Part shown: piece by piece, positions 46,075 through 55,960 of the stretch
Numbering within the stretch: position 1 is the stretch's first letter
How the letters are laid out: every line of letters begins with the position of its first letter
From: Thermoplasmatota archaeon
Lineage (GTDB): Archaea; Thermoplasmatota; Penumbrarchaeia; JASLWR01
Reading direction: 5' to 3'
Length of the DNA stretch: 64,000 bases
NCBI GenBank assembly: GCA_030740765.1
Contig: JASLWR010000007.1
Location: 20,638-84,637, forward strand
Program-made: the position numbers and the translations under genes
The notes under the pieces: generated by a model
Database searches by the model: none
What the model was told of the DNA's origin: nothing
The model's input: only the letters and a program-made list of their open reading frames with translations

Positions 46075-47481
46075 ATGGGATCTATCGAATACTTTTTCAA
46101 ACCCCGATCGGTAGCCGTTATAGGTGCATCGCAGGCGGAAGGTAAAATCGGGAATATTGTTCTCAAGAATATAATATTCGGCTCAAAAGATAACGCTCAG
46201 ATGGGTGTGCAAAATGGGTTCAAGGGGAATATATTTCCCATAAATCCCCAGGCTGAAGAAGTGTGTGGATTGAAGGCCTACGGATCCATTCTGGACGTTC
46301 CTACGGATGTTGACATGGCAGTGATATGCATCCCTGCGAAGGCTGTTAAGAGGTCAATCGAGGAATGCGGCACCAAGGGAGTTCTCTCAGTGGTAATAAT
46401 AACCGCAGGATTTTCAGAGGGCGGCGAGGATTCAAAGAATCTCGAAAATGAGATATTGGATATTGCTTCCCAATATTCCATACGCATAATCGGTCCCAAT
46501 TGCCTGGGAGTCATTAGTACCTACAGTGCCTTGAATGCCAGTTTCGGAGATGCAATGCCAAACAAGGGTCCGATATCTTTCGTTTCCCAGAGCGGCGCTC
46601 TTTGCACTTCAGTTATCAATTATTCTTTCGAGGAACACTTAGGTTTTTCAAATTTCGTAAGTATAGGAAACAAATCCGATGTGGATGATGCCGATCTGCT
46701 GGATTATTTTTCCGGTGACGAAAGTACAAAGTGTATAATGTTCTACATAGAATCTCTCAAGGACGCAAGGAAGTTCTTCGATACCTCCCGGCGGGTTGTA
46801 AGAGATAAACCGGTGGTTGCCTTTAAGTCGGGATATACTGAAGAAGGGGCCAAGGCCACGTCGTCACACACAGGAAGCATTGCCGGATCCGACGTTGCCT
46901 ATGTCGCGGCTTTCAAGCAGTCCGGTGTTTTCCGTGCAAAGACTCTAAGCCAGTTGTTCGATTCTTCAAGGGCCCTTGCTTACCAACCGGTTCCCCATGG
47001 CGAGAATATCGCTATTCTTACCAACGCCGGAGGTCCAGGAGTACTGGCCTCGGATACCGCCTATAGTCTGGGAATGGCTCTTGCCGAACTTAGCGAGGAT
47101 ACGGTCGAAAAACTGAATCAAGTATGCCCGCCGACCTGGAGTCATCGGAATCCGGTTGATATTATCGGAGACGCCACTGCGGAGAGATACGAGGAATCGC
47201 TGAAAATATTGATGAGTGCTAGAGAGATTGATGGTGTCATTCTTCTCCTTTCCCCCACGGCAAGGGCGGAGCCCATGGACATTGCGATCCGGACGGTGGA
47301 TGTACAGAAAGAGTCGGGGAAACCTGTGACCGCTTCCTTCGTGGGAATGGTCTCACAGGAATCCGAAAATTATCTCGACAGCAATGGCATACCTGAGATC
47401 GAATACCCTGAAAGGGCGGTATTTGCCATGTACGCGCTGATACATCGTATGCGTTTCCTCAAAAAGGAGGGTTTGATGTGA
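46075..47481 (+). CDS. ADP-forming acetate/acyl-CoA ligase, alpha subunit
   Basis: FFKPRSVAVIGASQAEGKIGNIVLKN; VIITAGFSEGG; GPNCLGVIS; SHTGSIAGSD. Confidence 0.9.
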   Translation: MGSIEYFFKPRSVAVIGASQAEGKIGNIVLKNIIFGSKDNAQMGVQNGFKGNIFPINPQAEEVCGLKAYGSILDVPTDVDMAVICIPAKAVKRSIEECGTKGVLSVVIITAGFSEGGEDSKNLENEILDIASQYSIRIIGPNCLGVISTYSALNASFGDAMPNKGPISFVSQSGALCTSVINYSFEEHLGFSNFVSIGNKSDVDDADLLDYFSGDESTKCIMFYIESLKDARKFFDTSRRVVRDKPVVAFKSGYTEEGAKATSSHTGSIAGSDVAYVAAFKQSGVFRAKTLSQLFDSSRALAYQPVPHGENIAILTNAGGPGVLASDTAYSLGMALAELSEDTVEKLNQVCPPTWSHRNPVDIIGDATAERYEESLKILMSAREIDGVILLLSPTARAEPMDIAIRTVDVQKESGKPVTASFVGMVSQESENYLDSNGIPEIEYPERAVFAMYALIHRMRFLKKEGLM

Positions 47482-48197
47482 GCGTTGAAACGGAGAAAAA
47501 TGAAAAGATATCACGGGCGATCGCTGAAGCTCTTGGCAGGGGACAAAAGGTATTCAATCTGGAGGAGTCGCGCGCGATCATGGAGCTGGCGGGGATTCCT
47601 TTCAATAAATGCGGCCTTGCGACAAGCGCGGGGGATGCGGCGGATATCGCTGATGACATGGGTTATCCTGTGGTGATGAAGATAGTGTCACCTCAGGTCA
47701 TACACAAAACGGAGGTAGGGGGGGTAAGGGTGAACATTGCAACAGGCGCAGAGGTGAAAAGCACCTACGAGGATATCGTAAAAGGAGTTCTGGAGCAGGT
47801 CCCCCATGCAGAGATAAATGGAATTCTCATCGAGGAAATGGTCAGCGGGACCGAACTCATAGTGGGAACCACCACAGACCCGCAGTTTGGACCCATGATA
47901 ATGTTTGGGATAGGCGGCATCTTCGTTGAAGTATACAAAGACGTTAGCTTCAGGCTAATTCCCATCTCCGCCAATGACGCAAGGGATATGATGGGGGAGA
48001 TCAAGGGCAAGGCATTGCTTGAAGGAATTCGTGGATTACCACGGGCCGATCCGGATAAAATCGTTGAGATATTGGAAAATGTCTCGAAACTCGTTCAGTC
48101 CCACCCGGAAATCGACGAAATGGACATTAACCCGCTTCTAATTACTGAAAATGGCATCATTGCTGTTGACGCAAGGATACTACTGGGGGACGGGTAG
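47478..48197 (+). CDS. ADP-forming acetate/acyl-CoA ligase, beta subunit (ATP-grasp)
   Basis: GYPVVMKIVSPQVIHKTEVGGVRVNI; DPQFGPMIMFGIGGIFVEVYKDVSFRLIP; EMDINPLLI. Confidence 0.9.
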   Translation: MSVETEKNEKISRAIAEALGRGQKVFNLEESRAIMELAGIPFNKCGLATSAGDAADIADDMGYPVVMKIVSPQVIHKTEVGGVRVNIATGAEVKSTYEDIVKGVLEQVPHAEINGILIEEMVSGTELIVGTTTDPQFGPMIMFGIGGIFVEVYKDVSFRLIPISANDARDMMGEIKGKALLEGIRGLPRADPDKIVEILENVSKLVQSHPEIDEMDINPLLITENGIIAVDARILLGDG

Positions 48198-48213
48198 ATT
48201 CAATCAACAAGAT

Positions 48214-49689
48214 ATGGAGTTCGAACATATGATGAGTAAAAGATCAATAACCAAATCCAAGATAATCTGCACCATCGGTCCTGCAACAGACAAGGAGGAG
48301 CAGATTAAGAAATTGTCCGATATCGGTATGGATTGTGCAAGGATCAACTTTTCCCACGGGACTGACGAATACAAATCGGACCTCTTCAATAGGATCAGGA
48401 CCACGGATGGGAAACTGGCGATTTTGTGCGATATCCAAGGCCCCAAGATACGCATAGGTACGATCAAGGAAGGAGGCATCACACTTAATCCCGGAAATAA
48501 AGTTACATTAACCACACAGGACATTGTCGGTGACGAGAACCGGATCACAATTAACTACAAGAAGCTCGCAGCAGAGATAAAACCTGGAGAGATGATATTC
48601 ATTAACGATGGTATCGTCTGCCTCAAGGTGGAAAAAATAGAGGGAACGGAGATCGGATGCCATATTCGTTGTGGTGGGTTCCTCACCAGCAGAAAAGGCG
48701 TTAACCTGCCTTCCACGAAGATATCTCTAACGGTACCCACGGAAAAGGACGTAAAAGACCTGGAATTGATCGCGGGGCTGGACCCGGAGTTCGTGGCGAT
48801 GTCCTTTATAGGCACTGCGGCCGATGTGCTAAAGATCAGAAAGATGCTGGCAGATTTCGGTAACGACCGTATCAAACTGATTTCGAAGATAGAAAGGCCT
48901 GTAGCTCTAGATAATTTCGACGCCATATTGAAGGTATCGGACGGCATCATGGTAGCACGTGGTGACCTCGGCGTGGAGATACCCCCGGAGCAGGTCATAC
49001 CATTCCAGAAGGACATGATATGGAAATGCAATATCGCGGGAAAACCCATAATCGTGGCCACGCAGATGCTGGAATCCATGGTCAAATCCCCCGTTCCCAC
49101 GAGAGCTGAAGTTTCAGATGTGTTCAACGCCATAGAGGACGGGGCGGATGCAGTAATGCTGAGTGCGGAAACGGCCTCGGGTAATTTTCCAGCGGAGGCA
49201 GTTCTCATGATGGAACGTGTTATTAGGACATCTGAAGCATTGTTCGAGGTACGGAACCCGGATGAGTACGATTCGGAGAACGAGAACACATCGGAGATTA
49301 TCGGCCATCTGGTATACGTGGCAGGAAAGGAATTCAGTGATATCAAGTACAAAAAAGGGAAGATAATCTGTCTCACTGCAAGCAGTCACACCGCCAAGAT
49401 GATCTCAAAATACAGACCGTTCCTCCCTATTATCGGGATCACTTCCAATGTCAGGACCGCACGAGAAATGAGATTGATCTGGGGTGTAGAACCCCTTCAT
49501 ATCCCGGGACTGGAAAAGATACCGGATACTGTCAGAAAGCTTGCGAAAGTCTCCCAAAGTTGCTTGAAAGAAAACTACATTGAAGAAAAAGAAAAGCTCA
49601 TCATTGCTGGAAATCTGCTTCCTCTTGGCGCCGGCACGAACATGATAACCATTACATCGGCGGCAAATATATTAAAAAACCACTCATAA
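48214..49689 (+). CDS. pyk: Pyruvate kinase
   Basis: KIICTIGPATDKEEQIKKLSDIGMDCARINFSHG; MVARGDLGVEIPPEQV; MLSAETASGNFPAEAV. Start 48214-48232 (track ORF 48151 overlaps acs-beta). Confidence 0.93.
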   Translation: MEFEHMMSKRSITKSKIICTIGPATDKEEQIKKLSDIGMDCARINFSHGTDEYKSDLFNRIRTTDGKLAILCDIQGPKIRIGTIKEGGITLNPGNKVTLTTQDIVGDENRITINYKKLAAEIKPGEMIFINDGIVCLKVEKIEGTEIGCHIRCGGFLTSRKGVNLPSTKISLTVPTEKDVKDLELIAGLDPEFVAMSFIGTAADVLKIRKMLADFGNDRIKLISKIERPVALDNFDAILKVSDGIMVARGDLGVEIPPEQVIPFQKDMIWKCNIAGKPIIVATQMLESMVKSPVPTRAEVSDVFNAIEDGADAVMLSAETASGNFPAEAVLMMERVIRTSEALFEVRNPDEYDSENENTSEIIGHLVYVAGKEFSDIKYKKGKIICLTASSHTAKMISKYRPFLPIIGITSNVRTAREMRLIWGVEPLHIPGLEKIPDTVRKLAKVSQSCLKENYIEEKEKLIIAGNLLPLGAGTNMITITSAANILKNHS

Positions 49690-49697
49690 TGAAAAAA

Positions 49698-50138
49698 TCA
49701 CTCCCTTGGTGGGAAAAGACTTGCAGATATCCTCCTCTGCCTTTCCCGGTCCTCTGTTGCGATAGCCTTTGCGAGAGTTTCTTCTTGCCCGGCTTGGATC
49801 CGGAACATGTCACGATTAGGGCAGAAATCATCCATTATTGCGCAGTATTGTTCCTCGTCAAATATCACCGGGTAGAGCTGGCAGCCAAGGGGACGGTATT
49901 CGTATATTGAGCAGAGCCCATTATGAAGGAATATACATGCACCGTCAACATTTTCGAGACACTGGTATCCGTCCACGAGTCTGGAAAATTCCATATGTCC
50001 TTTTTCCAGTATAATACGTATGTCCTCTTCAGAAAGGGTCATTTCCGTTTCATAACAACATTTCGAGCACGTGAATTTTTTACAGGGAGATTGGAATTTA
50101 ACATTTCCCTCGTCTCCGGAAACGTTTGAGCGGGTCAT
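49698..50138 (-). CDS. YkgJ-like cysteine-cluster protein
   Basis: FTCSKCCYETEMTLSEEDI...CIFLHNGLCSIYEYRPLGCQLYPVIFD. Confidence 0.85.
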   Translation of the reverse strand: MTRSNVSGDEGNVKFQSPCKKFTCSKCCYETEMTLSEEDIRIILEKGHMEFSRLVDGYQCLENVDGACIFLHNGLCSIYEYRPLGCQLYPVIFDEEQYCAIMDDFCPNRDMFRIQAGQEETLAKAIATEDRERQRRISASLFPPRE

Positions 50139-50142
50139 GAGA

Positions 50143-50658
50143 TCAGAATCCCCGCGAATTTTTTGATAGGGTTACACCTTCCTGCCCCTGATAATTGCCA
50201 CTTCTTTCATCGTAGAGTGACGTCGGTGTCGAACTTAGGCGCTGGACCACCAGTTGCGCGATTCTAACACCTATCTCAAGGACCCTGTCGGTTTTACTGC
50301 TGTTGAAAAAATTGAATGTGAGCGTTCCCTCGAAACCAGCATCGATCATTCCGAAGGACGGGATCAATCCCTGCCGGGCAAATGTGGTGCGTATCCAGCA
50401 GTTTCCAACTAGCCGTGGGCCGAATTTCAATCGTTCCCGGGTGGCCGCTGCGAACCACATTCTGGCCGGGATCACTACTTCCCCCGAATCTACCGTCTTT
50501 ACTAGTTCAGGAATCATTATTTCCCGTATGGAAAGGTCGTACCCATTTGGTGTAAGGTTGTTTTGAGAAAAAGGATCGATTTTGAGATTCTTTTTCTCGA
50601 TTTCTTTTATTATATCCACATCGCTCAATACGGTCATTCGTTCACCTATTACCTCCAT
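50143..50658 (-). CDS. dcd: dCTP deaminase / dUTPase family
   Basis: NGYDLSIREI, WIRTTFARQGLIPSFGMIDAGFEGTLTFNFFNS, GVRIAQLVVQRL. Confidence 0.88.
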   Translation of the reverse strand: MEVIGERMTVLSDVDIIKEIEKKNLKIDPFSQNNLTPNGYDLSIREIMIPELVKTVDSGEVVIPARMWFAAATRERLKFGPRLVGNCWIRTTFARQGLIPSFGMIDAGFEGTLTFNFFNSSKTDRVLEIGVRIAQLVVQRLSSTPTSLYDERSGNYQGQEGVTLSKNSRGF

Positions 50659-50744
50659 TCAAAATTAACATCCTATTTATTTCTTACATTCCTGGTTTTA
50701 CTACAAAAATAATTTAAAATCAGATTTCAATCACGCTTTGCGAA

Positions 50745-50829
50745 GCTGAGGTAGCTTAGCCAGGTACGGCGCCGGCCTTGAGAGCCGGTGGTGCTCGACA
50801 CCACGGGGGTTCGAATCCCTCCCTCAGCG
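50745..50829 (+). tRNA. tRNA-Ser(TGA)
   Basis: GCTGAGG/CCTCAGC acceptor, anticodon stem-loop CCGGC-CTTGAGA-GCCGG (anticodon TGA), long variable arm TGGTGCTCGACACCA, T-arm GGGGGTTCGAATCCCTC; no encoded CCA; T-rich tract after. Confidence 0.95.
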
Positions 50830-50963
50830 CTTTTTTTATTTTGTAAAGTAACATTTTTCTGAGAATGTTAATATCGGGGAGGTCACAGGGACCAAAATAT
50901 ATATTACCATACATCGTTAATGTTCAAGTAATAATACAAAATCAGGAAATAAGATGATCGGAT

Positions 50964-51911
50964 ATGACACAAACCCCCACGTTCATAGTCAGTGCAGGAA
51001 GATCTGGCTCCACCTGGCTAGCAAAGATGATCAATAGCCACCCGGAGATCCTTTGTGTGTCAGATATCCTCGAACCAGTTGGGACCATACCGTACTTTGA
51101 TGCTTCCCTAAAGGTAAGCGGTAAAGAATTCTTCAGGGTTCTGAGCCAGGAATCCCTCGCCCAGAGGATAAAGCACTGGCGCAAGAGAAGAAATGAAGAG
51201 CTTTTGTTCTTGCCTGAAAAGGATGAAATGGTATCATTGTTATTGTGCTACACGTTGCCATTCCTTACTGGGGGGAAAAACCCCATGGTATTATATGAAA
51301 AGGTCCGGGATGAAATAGAAAGCTGGCAAGAAGATATTATGCCAGAACATTTTATTCGTTTTTGCGAATTCTTGAGAGATGATTTTCAGAAAAAAGTATG
51401 GGTGGAAAGGACAGGAGGTGGGCTTGCCCACATAAATAAAATATTGCAAAATTGGCCGGAGGCAAAGGTCATTCACAATTACAGGGATGGCAGAGAGACT
51501 GCAATATCGATGATGGGAGGTTCATTTTTCAGGCTGTATTATGAATTATTGCAGGACCCTGATCTGAGCCCTGAATGGGATATGGATTCTTTTGACCGGG
51601 GAGTTTCAGTTATGGGCAGATTATGGAACAGATGGGTGGTTGACGCTGAGGAATGTCTATCAAAAATACCATCCTTTCAAAAAATGCACGTAGGCTTTGA
51701 GAATCTGAATTCAGACCTTAGATCAAACCTTCTAAATATCGCCTCCTTCATCCTTGGTAGGGAGAATAACGATATTGATGAAGAATGGGTCCAAAATAAT
51801 AAATTCCCTTCAAGGAAGCCGGACCTGAAATTTGAAAAATTAAATGACGAAGATCAGAATAAATTATTTTTTTCATGTAAAGAAGGATTGAAAAGACTGA
51901 GGTATATCTAA
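50964..51911 (+). CDS. Sulfotransferase-family protein
   Basis: FIVSAGRSGSTWLAKMINSHPEI (5'-PSB-like), VIHNYRDGRETAISMM, VWVERTGG. Confidence 0.75.
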   Translation: MTQTPTFIVSAGRSGSTWLAKMINSHPEILCVSDILEPVGTIPYFDASLKVSGKEFFRVLSQESLAQRIKHWRKRRNEELLFLPEKDEMVSLLLCYTLPFLTGGKNPMVLYEKVRDEIESWQEDIMPEHFIRFCEFLRDDFQKKVWVERTGGGLAHINKILQNWPEAKVIHNYRDGRETAISMMGGSFFRLYYELLQDPDLSPEWDMDSFDRGVSVMGRLWNRWVVDAEECLSKIPSFQKMHVGFENLNSDLRSNLLNIASFILGRENNDIDEEWVQNNKFPSRKPDLKFEKLNDEDQNKLFFSCKEGLKRLRYI

Positions 51912-51922
51912 GAGGGAAGACG

Positions 51923-52573
51923 ATGTCCAATAAATTATTTGCCCGCAAGTCCAATGACGATCTGCCGGAACCGAATGAATCACAGGATGAGGAGAGTCCA
52001 AAACCAATTGAGCCAAAGGTTTGGGAAGAAAAGAAAAAGGAAAAACTCGTCAGTGGTAAGGAAAGCAGAAAGAGGACCAAGGCGAAATTAAAGAAGATAA
52101 AAAAGAAAAGGAAGGCCAAACGAAAAAAGAAAACGGAAAAGACCGAACCGGAAAAATCGGGAGAAGAAGAAAAAACTGCCCTTGGGGTACAGAAATATCA
52201 CAGAGGTTTTTTCTCCACGATCATTTGGTGGTTGGTACTGCTCCCTCTGCTACTTATACCTGTAGTTGGTCCGTTATTCACGTTTACACTGGTCCCATTC
52301 ATAGCCGGGCGAAGGGGGAGCCGATGGGTGGAAAAGAGATATGCCGTTGAAATAGGATTCTTGGCGTCAGTCGTGGTATCGGCATTCCAGATATTATTAT
52401 TATATTCGATCCTGGACGCTTTTACTACGGGAACCGTGAACGAGGTGAGTACACAGGGACGTGAATACCTAATCCTAGCACTGGGCGTGGGATTAAATCT
52501 CGGCTTCTGTCTCCTGGGAACAGCTACAGGTACAATAAAAAATTTCGGTGATCCCATATCAAAAAACACCTAG
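51923..52573 (+). CDS. Hypothetical membrane protein with Lys-rich N-terminus
   Basis: 216 aa; N-term KKIKKKRKAKRKKKTEK, then about four hydrophobic helices. Confidence 0.6.
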   Translation: MSNKLFARKSNDDLPEPNESQDEESPKPIEPKVWEEKKKEKLVSGKESRKRTKAKLKKIKKKRKAKRKKKTEKTEPEKSGEEEKTALGVQKYHRGFFSTIIWWLVLLPLLLIPVVGPLFTFTLVPFIAGRRGSRWVEKRYAVEIGFLASVVVSAFQILLLYSILDAFTTGTVNEVSTQGREYLILALGVGLNLGFCLLGTATGTIKNFGDPISKNT

Positions 52574-52624
52574 TTTAGTGAAACCGGAGATTATTACCCA
52601 AAAATTTTTAAGATATTGTCAATG

Positions 52625-52790
52625 GTGCAGAGCTCGACAAGAAGGCGAGGTTGCAGCTTGATAATGTTCGCAGAATCGCAGCCTGTAGATTTCCGGAGGG
52701 AATCGAAGGCTCAGCAGAGCCAAGGGGTCTGCGTAGTGTAACAGGAGCCTGAAAGGACCGATTCTGCTGAATAACATTATTTGTCAAACT
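52625..52790 (+). ncRNA. Candidate structured RNA upstream of pheS
   Basis: ATAATGTT-c-GCAGAATCG (52661-52678) pairs with CGATTCTGC-tgaat-AACATTAT (52759-52780); inner CCTGT/ACAGG and hairpin GGCTCagcaGAGCC; TATA-like element near 52605. Confidence 0.45.
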
Positions 52791-52829
52791 AACTCGCGAG
52801 ATTCATCAATTGGACGCTTACGTGATACT

Positions 52830-54356
52830 ATGACCGGCGAAAAGGAGAAACTGAGCTATAACGAAAAGAAGGTAATGTTGGCCCTATCTACCCTTGGTAA
52901 GGCGACACCGGAAAGGATCGTGGACGAGGGAAAGTTCACCCGTATCGTGGAGGTGATGAATGCATCGTCCTGGCTCCAGATGAAGGGGATGGTGGAGATG
53001 GAGGAAAAGATAGAGGAGACGGTAACTTTATCACGCAAGAGCTCGGGCGGAAAAGATCTTCCCGAAAGGACCGGTATAAAATTTTTAAAGAAGTGCAGGG
53101 TACCGGTATCCATGGCGGATTTCAACAGCAAATCCGGATTACCCAAGGGTATGCCGTCAATTGCAATAGGGTGGATGAGACGAAAAGGCTGGGTAGTTAT
53201 TTCGAAAGATGGGAAGGAAACTTACCTCCAGCTCAGCGAAAAGGGTAGGAATTCACTCGGTAAAAAGGGCGGGGACGAACTGTTGATTAAACGTCTATTT
53301 GAGAAAGGCGAGATCAATGTTGATGATGTGGATGCAAATGCCCTCTCATTGCTCTCTCGTAGAAAAGACGTGATAGTTAAGAAGGAAAAGATCCGAAGAT
53401 TCATTTCATTGACTGATAAAGGGCGGGAGATCGTCCGTGAGGGTTTGGTACTGAAAAAACAAGTGGGACAGCTCACTCCTGAACTGCTGCAAAGCGGTGA
53501 ATGGGGACAGGTGGAGCTTCGACCATACGATATCGGTTCCTTCGCACCTACGGTCTACGGCGGAAGAGAGAACCCACTTGGACGGCTAATTAGACAGATA
53601 AGAAAGATATTCCTTGACATGGGTTTCAACGAGATTTGGGGTAATTATGTCGAGCCTGCTTTCTGGAACATGGACGCACTCTTTATACCCCAGGACCATC
53701 CCGCCCGGGACATGCAGGACACCTTCTATCTCAAACAACCTTCGAAGACTGAAATGCCCGGTGATGAACTGATAACAGCTGTGAAGGGTATACAGGAAAA
53801 TGGCGGCACCACAGGTTCGGATGGTTGGGGTGGCCAGTGGTCAATGGATATGGCAAGGAAACCGCTTCTTCGTACACATACCACTGTGAATACGATAAGG
53901 TACCTCTCAAAGCACAACAAAACACCCATCAAGGTATTTTCAATAGAACCGGTCTTTAGAAAGGAATCCATCGACAGGACGCATTTGCCGGAGTTTTACC
54001 AGGTTGAAGGTATCGTTGTTGAAGAAGGTTCTTCCTTCAGGATGTTACTGGGAATCCTGAAAGAGTTCTACCGGCGGATGGGATTTTCGGAGATTCGCAT
54101 GAGACCTGCATATTTCCCATATACCGAACCTTCCATGGAAGTTGAGGTGAAGTTCAAAGGGGAATGGCTCGAACTTGGTGGGAGCGGGATATTCAGGCCG
54201 GAAGTTGTTGCGCCTTTCGACGTGGACGAACCCGTCCTTGCATGGGGCCTAGGATTGGAAAGGCTGGCAATGCTCAAATTCGGGCTCGATGATATCCGAC
54301 AGCTCTACATAAGTGATCTGGACTGGTTAAAAAAATCACCTATCGTAACAAGATAA
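52830..54356 (+). CDS. pheS: Phenylalanyl-tRNA synthetase alpha subunit
   Basis: N-term HTH-like domains, MDALFIPQDHPARDMQDTFYL, LRTHTTVNTIRYL, FRKESIDRTHLPEFYQVEGIV, GSGIFRPEVVAPF. Confidence 0.95.
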   Translation: MTGEKEKLSYNEKKVMLALSTLGKATPERIVDEGKFTRIVEVMNASSWLQMKGMVEMEEKIEETVTLSRKSSGGKDLPERTGIKFLKKCRVPVSMADFNSKSGLPKGMPSIAIGWMRRKGWVVISKDGKETYLQLSEKGRNSLGKKGGDELLIKRLFEKGEINVDDVDANALSLLSRRKDVIVKKEKIRRFISLTDKGREIVREGLVLKKQVGQLTPELLQSGEWGQVELRPYDIGSFAPTVYGGRENPLGRLIRQIRKIFLDMGFNEIWGNYVEPAFWNMDALFIPQDHPARDMQDTFYLKQPSKTEMPGDELITAVKGIQENGGTTGSDGWGGQWSMDMARKPLLRTHTTVNTIRYLSKHNKTPIKVFSIEPVFRKESIDRTHLPEFYQVEGIVVEEGSSFRMLLGILKEFYRRMGFSEIRMRPAYFPYTEPSMEVEVKFKGEWLELGGSGIFRPEVVAPFDVDEPVLAWGLGLERLAMLKFGLDDIRQLYISDLDWLKKSPIVTR

Positions 54357-54371
54357 TTTCAGCGGTAAGGA

Positions 54372-55169
54372 TCATATTATACCCGAGTTGAATATTATTA
54401 TGAACGTACCGGTGACCATTATTATTATTGATACCACTGTCTTGAATATGTTCAGTCCTTTATGAGTATCGATCCTTGACGACAAGTAGCTGGCCCCCAT
54501 GGCGACTATTACGAGCGGGACCGTCAGACCAAGAGAGAATATCAGCATTCCCAGAAAACCGTTGAGAATAGTTCCAAATAGTGCTGAATCCATAAATACG
54601 GCTCCGGTCGTAAGAAGGGTACCCTCCACGAGAGTGATCTCACCCAGACATCCGATGCCCAGAGTGAACCCCAGTATCATCATTGCACCATTCTCCTTCC
54701 AGAGCGATGTTGTATAATTGCCATCCAATATGCGGGATAAGATGTTTTTCCGTTTGATCTTATTGTAGCTCCTGCATGGCTTTTGTCGTTTTTTCGTGGG
54801 ACTTAGAACCCCTTCCTTGAAATCGCTTCTCTCGTCTATGGATTTGGCAAGGAGATAAAAACCAATTAAAATAAGTATGACCCCGAATATGAGATATACT
54901 GCACTATGCAAGTTAGTTGAGAGTTCCGTTAGGCCTGTTATGGAAGATATCTTGTACGTCAAAAATCCCACTACCCCGCCCAGAAGCGCAAGGAGCAGTA
55001 ATCGGGGAATACTAAAGAAGAACGTAAGTCGTAGAGCGTCACGAGGAGTTTTCTTGTTGATTACTATGTATGATATCAGGCCGGGTCCGCAAACGGTTGT
55101 GCAAATGACGGCTCCCCTTGAAAGCCCCAGAACGAATAGAGATAAGAAAAAAAGTGCCACCGAGCCCAT
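54372..55169 (-). CDS. DsbD/CcdA/SafE-like multi-TM protein
   Basis: About six TMs; GLSRGAVICTTVCGPGLISYIV, LGFTLGIGCLGEITLVEGTLLTTGA. Confidence 0.55.
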   Translation of the reverse strand: MGSVALFFLSLFVLGLSRGAVICTTVCGPGLISYIVINKKTPRDALRLTFFFSIPRLLLLALLGGVVGFLTYKISSITGLTELSTNLHSAVYLIFGVILILIGFYLLAKSIDERSDFKEGVLSPTKKRQKPCRSYNKIKRKNILSRILDGNYTTSLWKENGAMMILGFTLGIGCLGEITLVEGTLLTTGAVFMDSALFGTILNGFLGMLIFSLGLTVPLVIVAMGASYLSSRIDTHKGLNIFKTVVSIIIMVTGTFIIIFNSGII

Positions 55170-55408
55170 GGTTCATGATAGAGACCCTGGATTAATAAGG
55201 ATTTGCCATTCATTTCCCGGGGATTGTACTTGAAGAAGGTGAAATTATATATACATCGCTTACTTACTTATTTACGGTTCTCATTAGCAAATGTCACAAA
55301 TTTTGTGAAATTGAGCAAAAACCAGTCAAATGAATTATTTTCATTCGAACACATCTAAACAATTATTAAATAATAGAAGCGAATGAGAAATAGTGATCAG
55401 GTTATCAA

Positions 55409-55960
55409 ATGCGTAAGAGCCGATTGAAAAATGCCGTATATCAATTTTTGACCGATCGTGGTCAGCCCGCAAGCATCCATATGATATGCGATGAGTTCGC
55501 AAGGCGCAAGGGTTGCATGTCCGCAACCGGGATGGGTCGTTTGTTGAAGAGCGACAGGCGTTTCGAGAAAATGGGGGACGGCTGGTATCTATCTTCCGAT
55601 CAGGTAAAATTTGGTGTGAATGTACGTCCGATCTGGGTCATTTCGCTGCTGATAAACCTTTTCGCAGTATGGGAAAACATAAGATTCGATATAACGAGCA
55701 AATACGTTCTGGTTCTGAACATCGCATTGATAGTACTCTGCTTTGGTATGCTGTTTAAAAATCAGATAGGAGATCTCATCGCGAGATTCCAAGATACCCA
55801 AAGCGACGATAATGAAAAGCAGCCTGGCAAAGTTTATTTAAAAACAAAAATAACGAACAAACGCCAGCTAGACCTACCCGGGGCGCCGCGAATGGAAAAT
55901 CAACATCCGATCCGAATAGAAAAAGTTATATCTCACCAATCCTCTTTTGGCAGTCGATGA
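55409..55960 (+). CDS. Membrane-associated winged-helix-like protein
   Basis: N-term SRLKNAVYQFLTDRGQPASIHMICDEFARRKGCMSATGMGRLLKSDRRFEKMGDGWYLS (wHTH-like), then two hydrophobic helices; overlaps the GH35 gene by 4 nt. Confidence 0.65.
   Translation: MRKSRLKNAVYQFLTDRGQPASIHMICDEFARRKGCMSATGMGRLLKSDRRFEKMGDGWYLSSDQVKFGVNVRPIWVISLLINLFAVWENIRFDITSKYVLVLNIALIVLCFGMLFKNQIGDLIARFQDTQSDDNEKQPGKVYLKTKITNKRQLDLPGAPRMENQHPIRIEKVISHQSSFGSR

Noticed and set aside
48555-49376. 273-aa minus-strand ORF
   Set aside because: Antisense to pyruvate kinase.
52625-52790. RNase P or SRP RNA identity for the pheS-upstream structure
   Set aside because: Too short and the canonical conserved motifs of those RNAs are not matched convincingly; left as unclassified.
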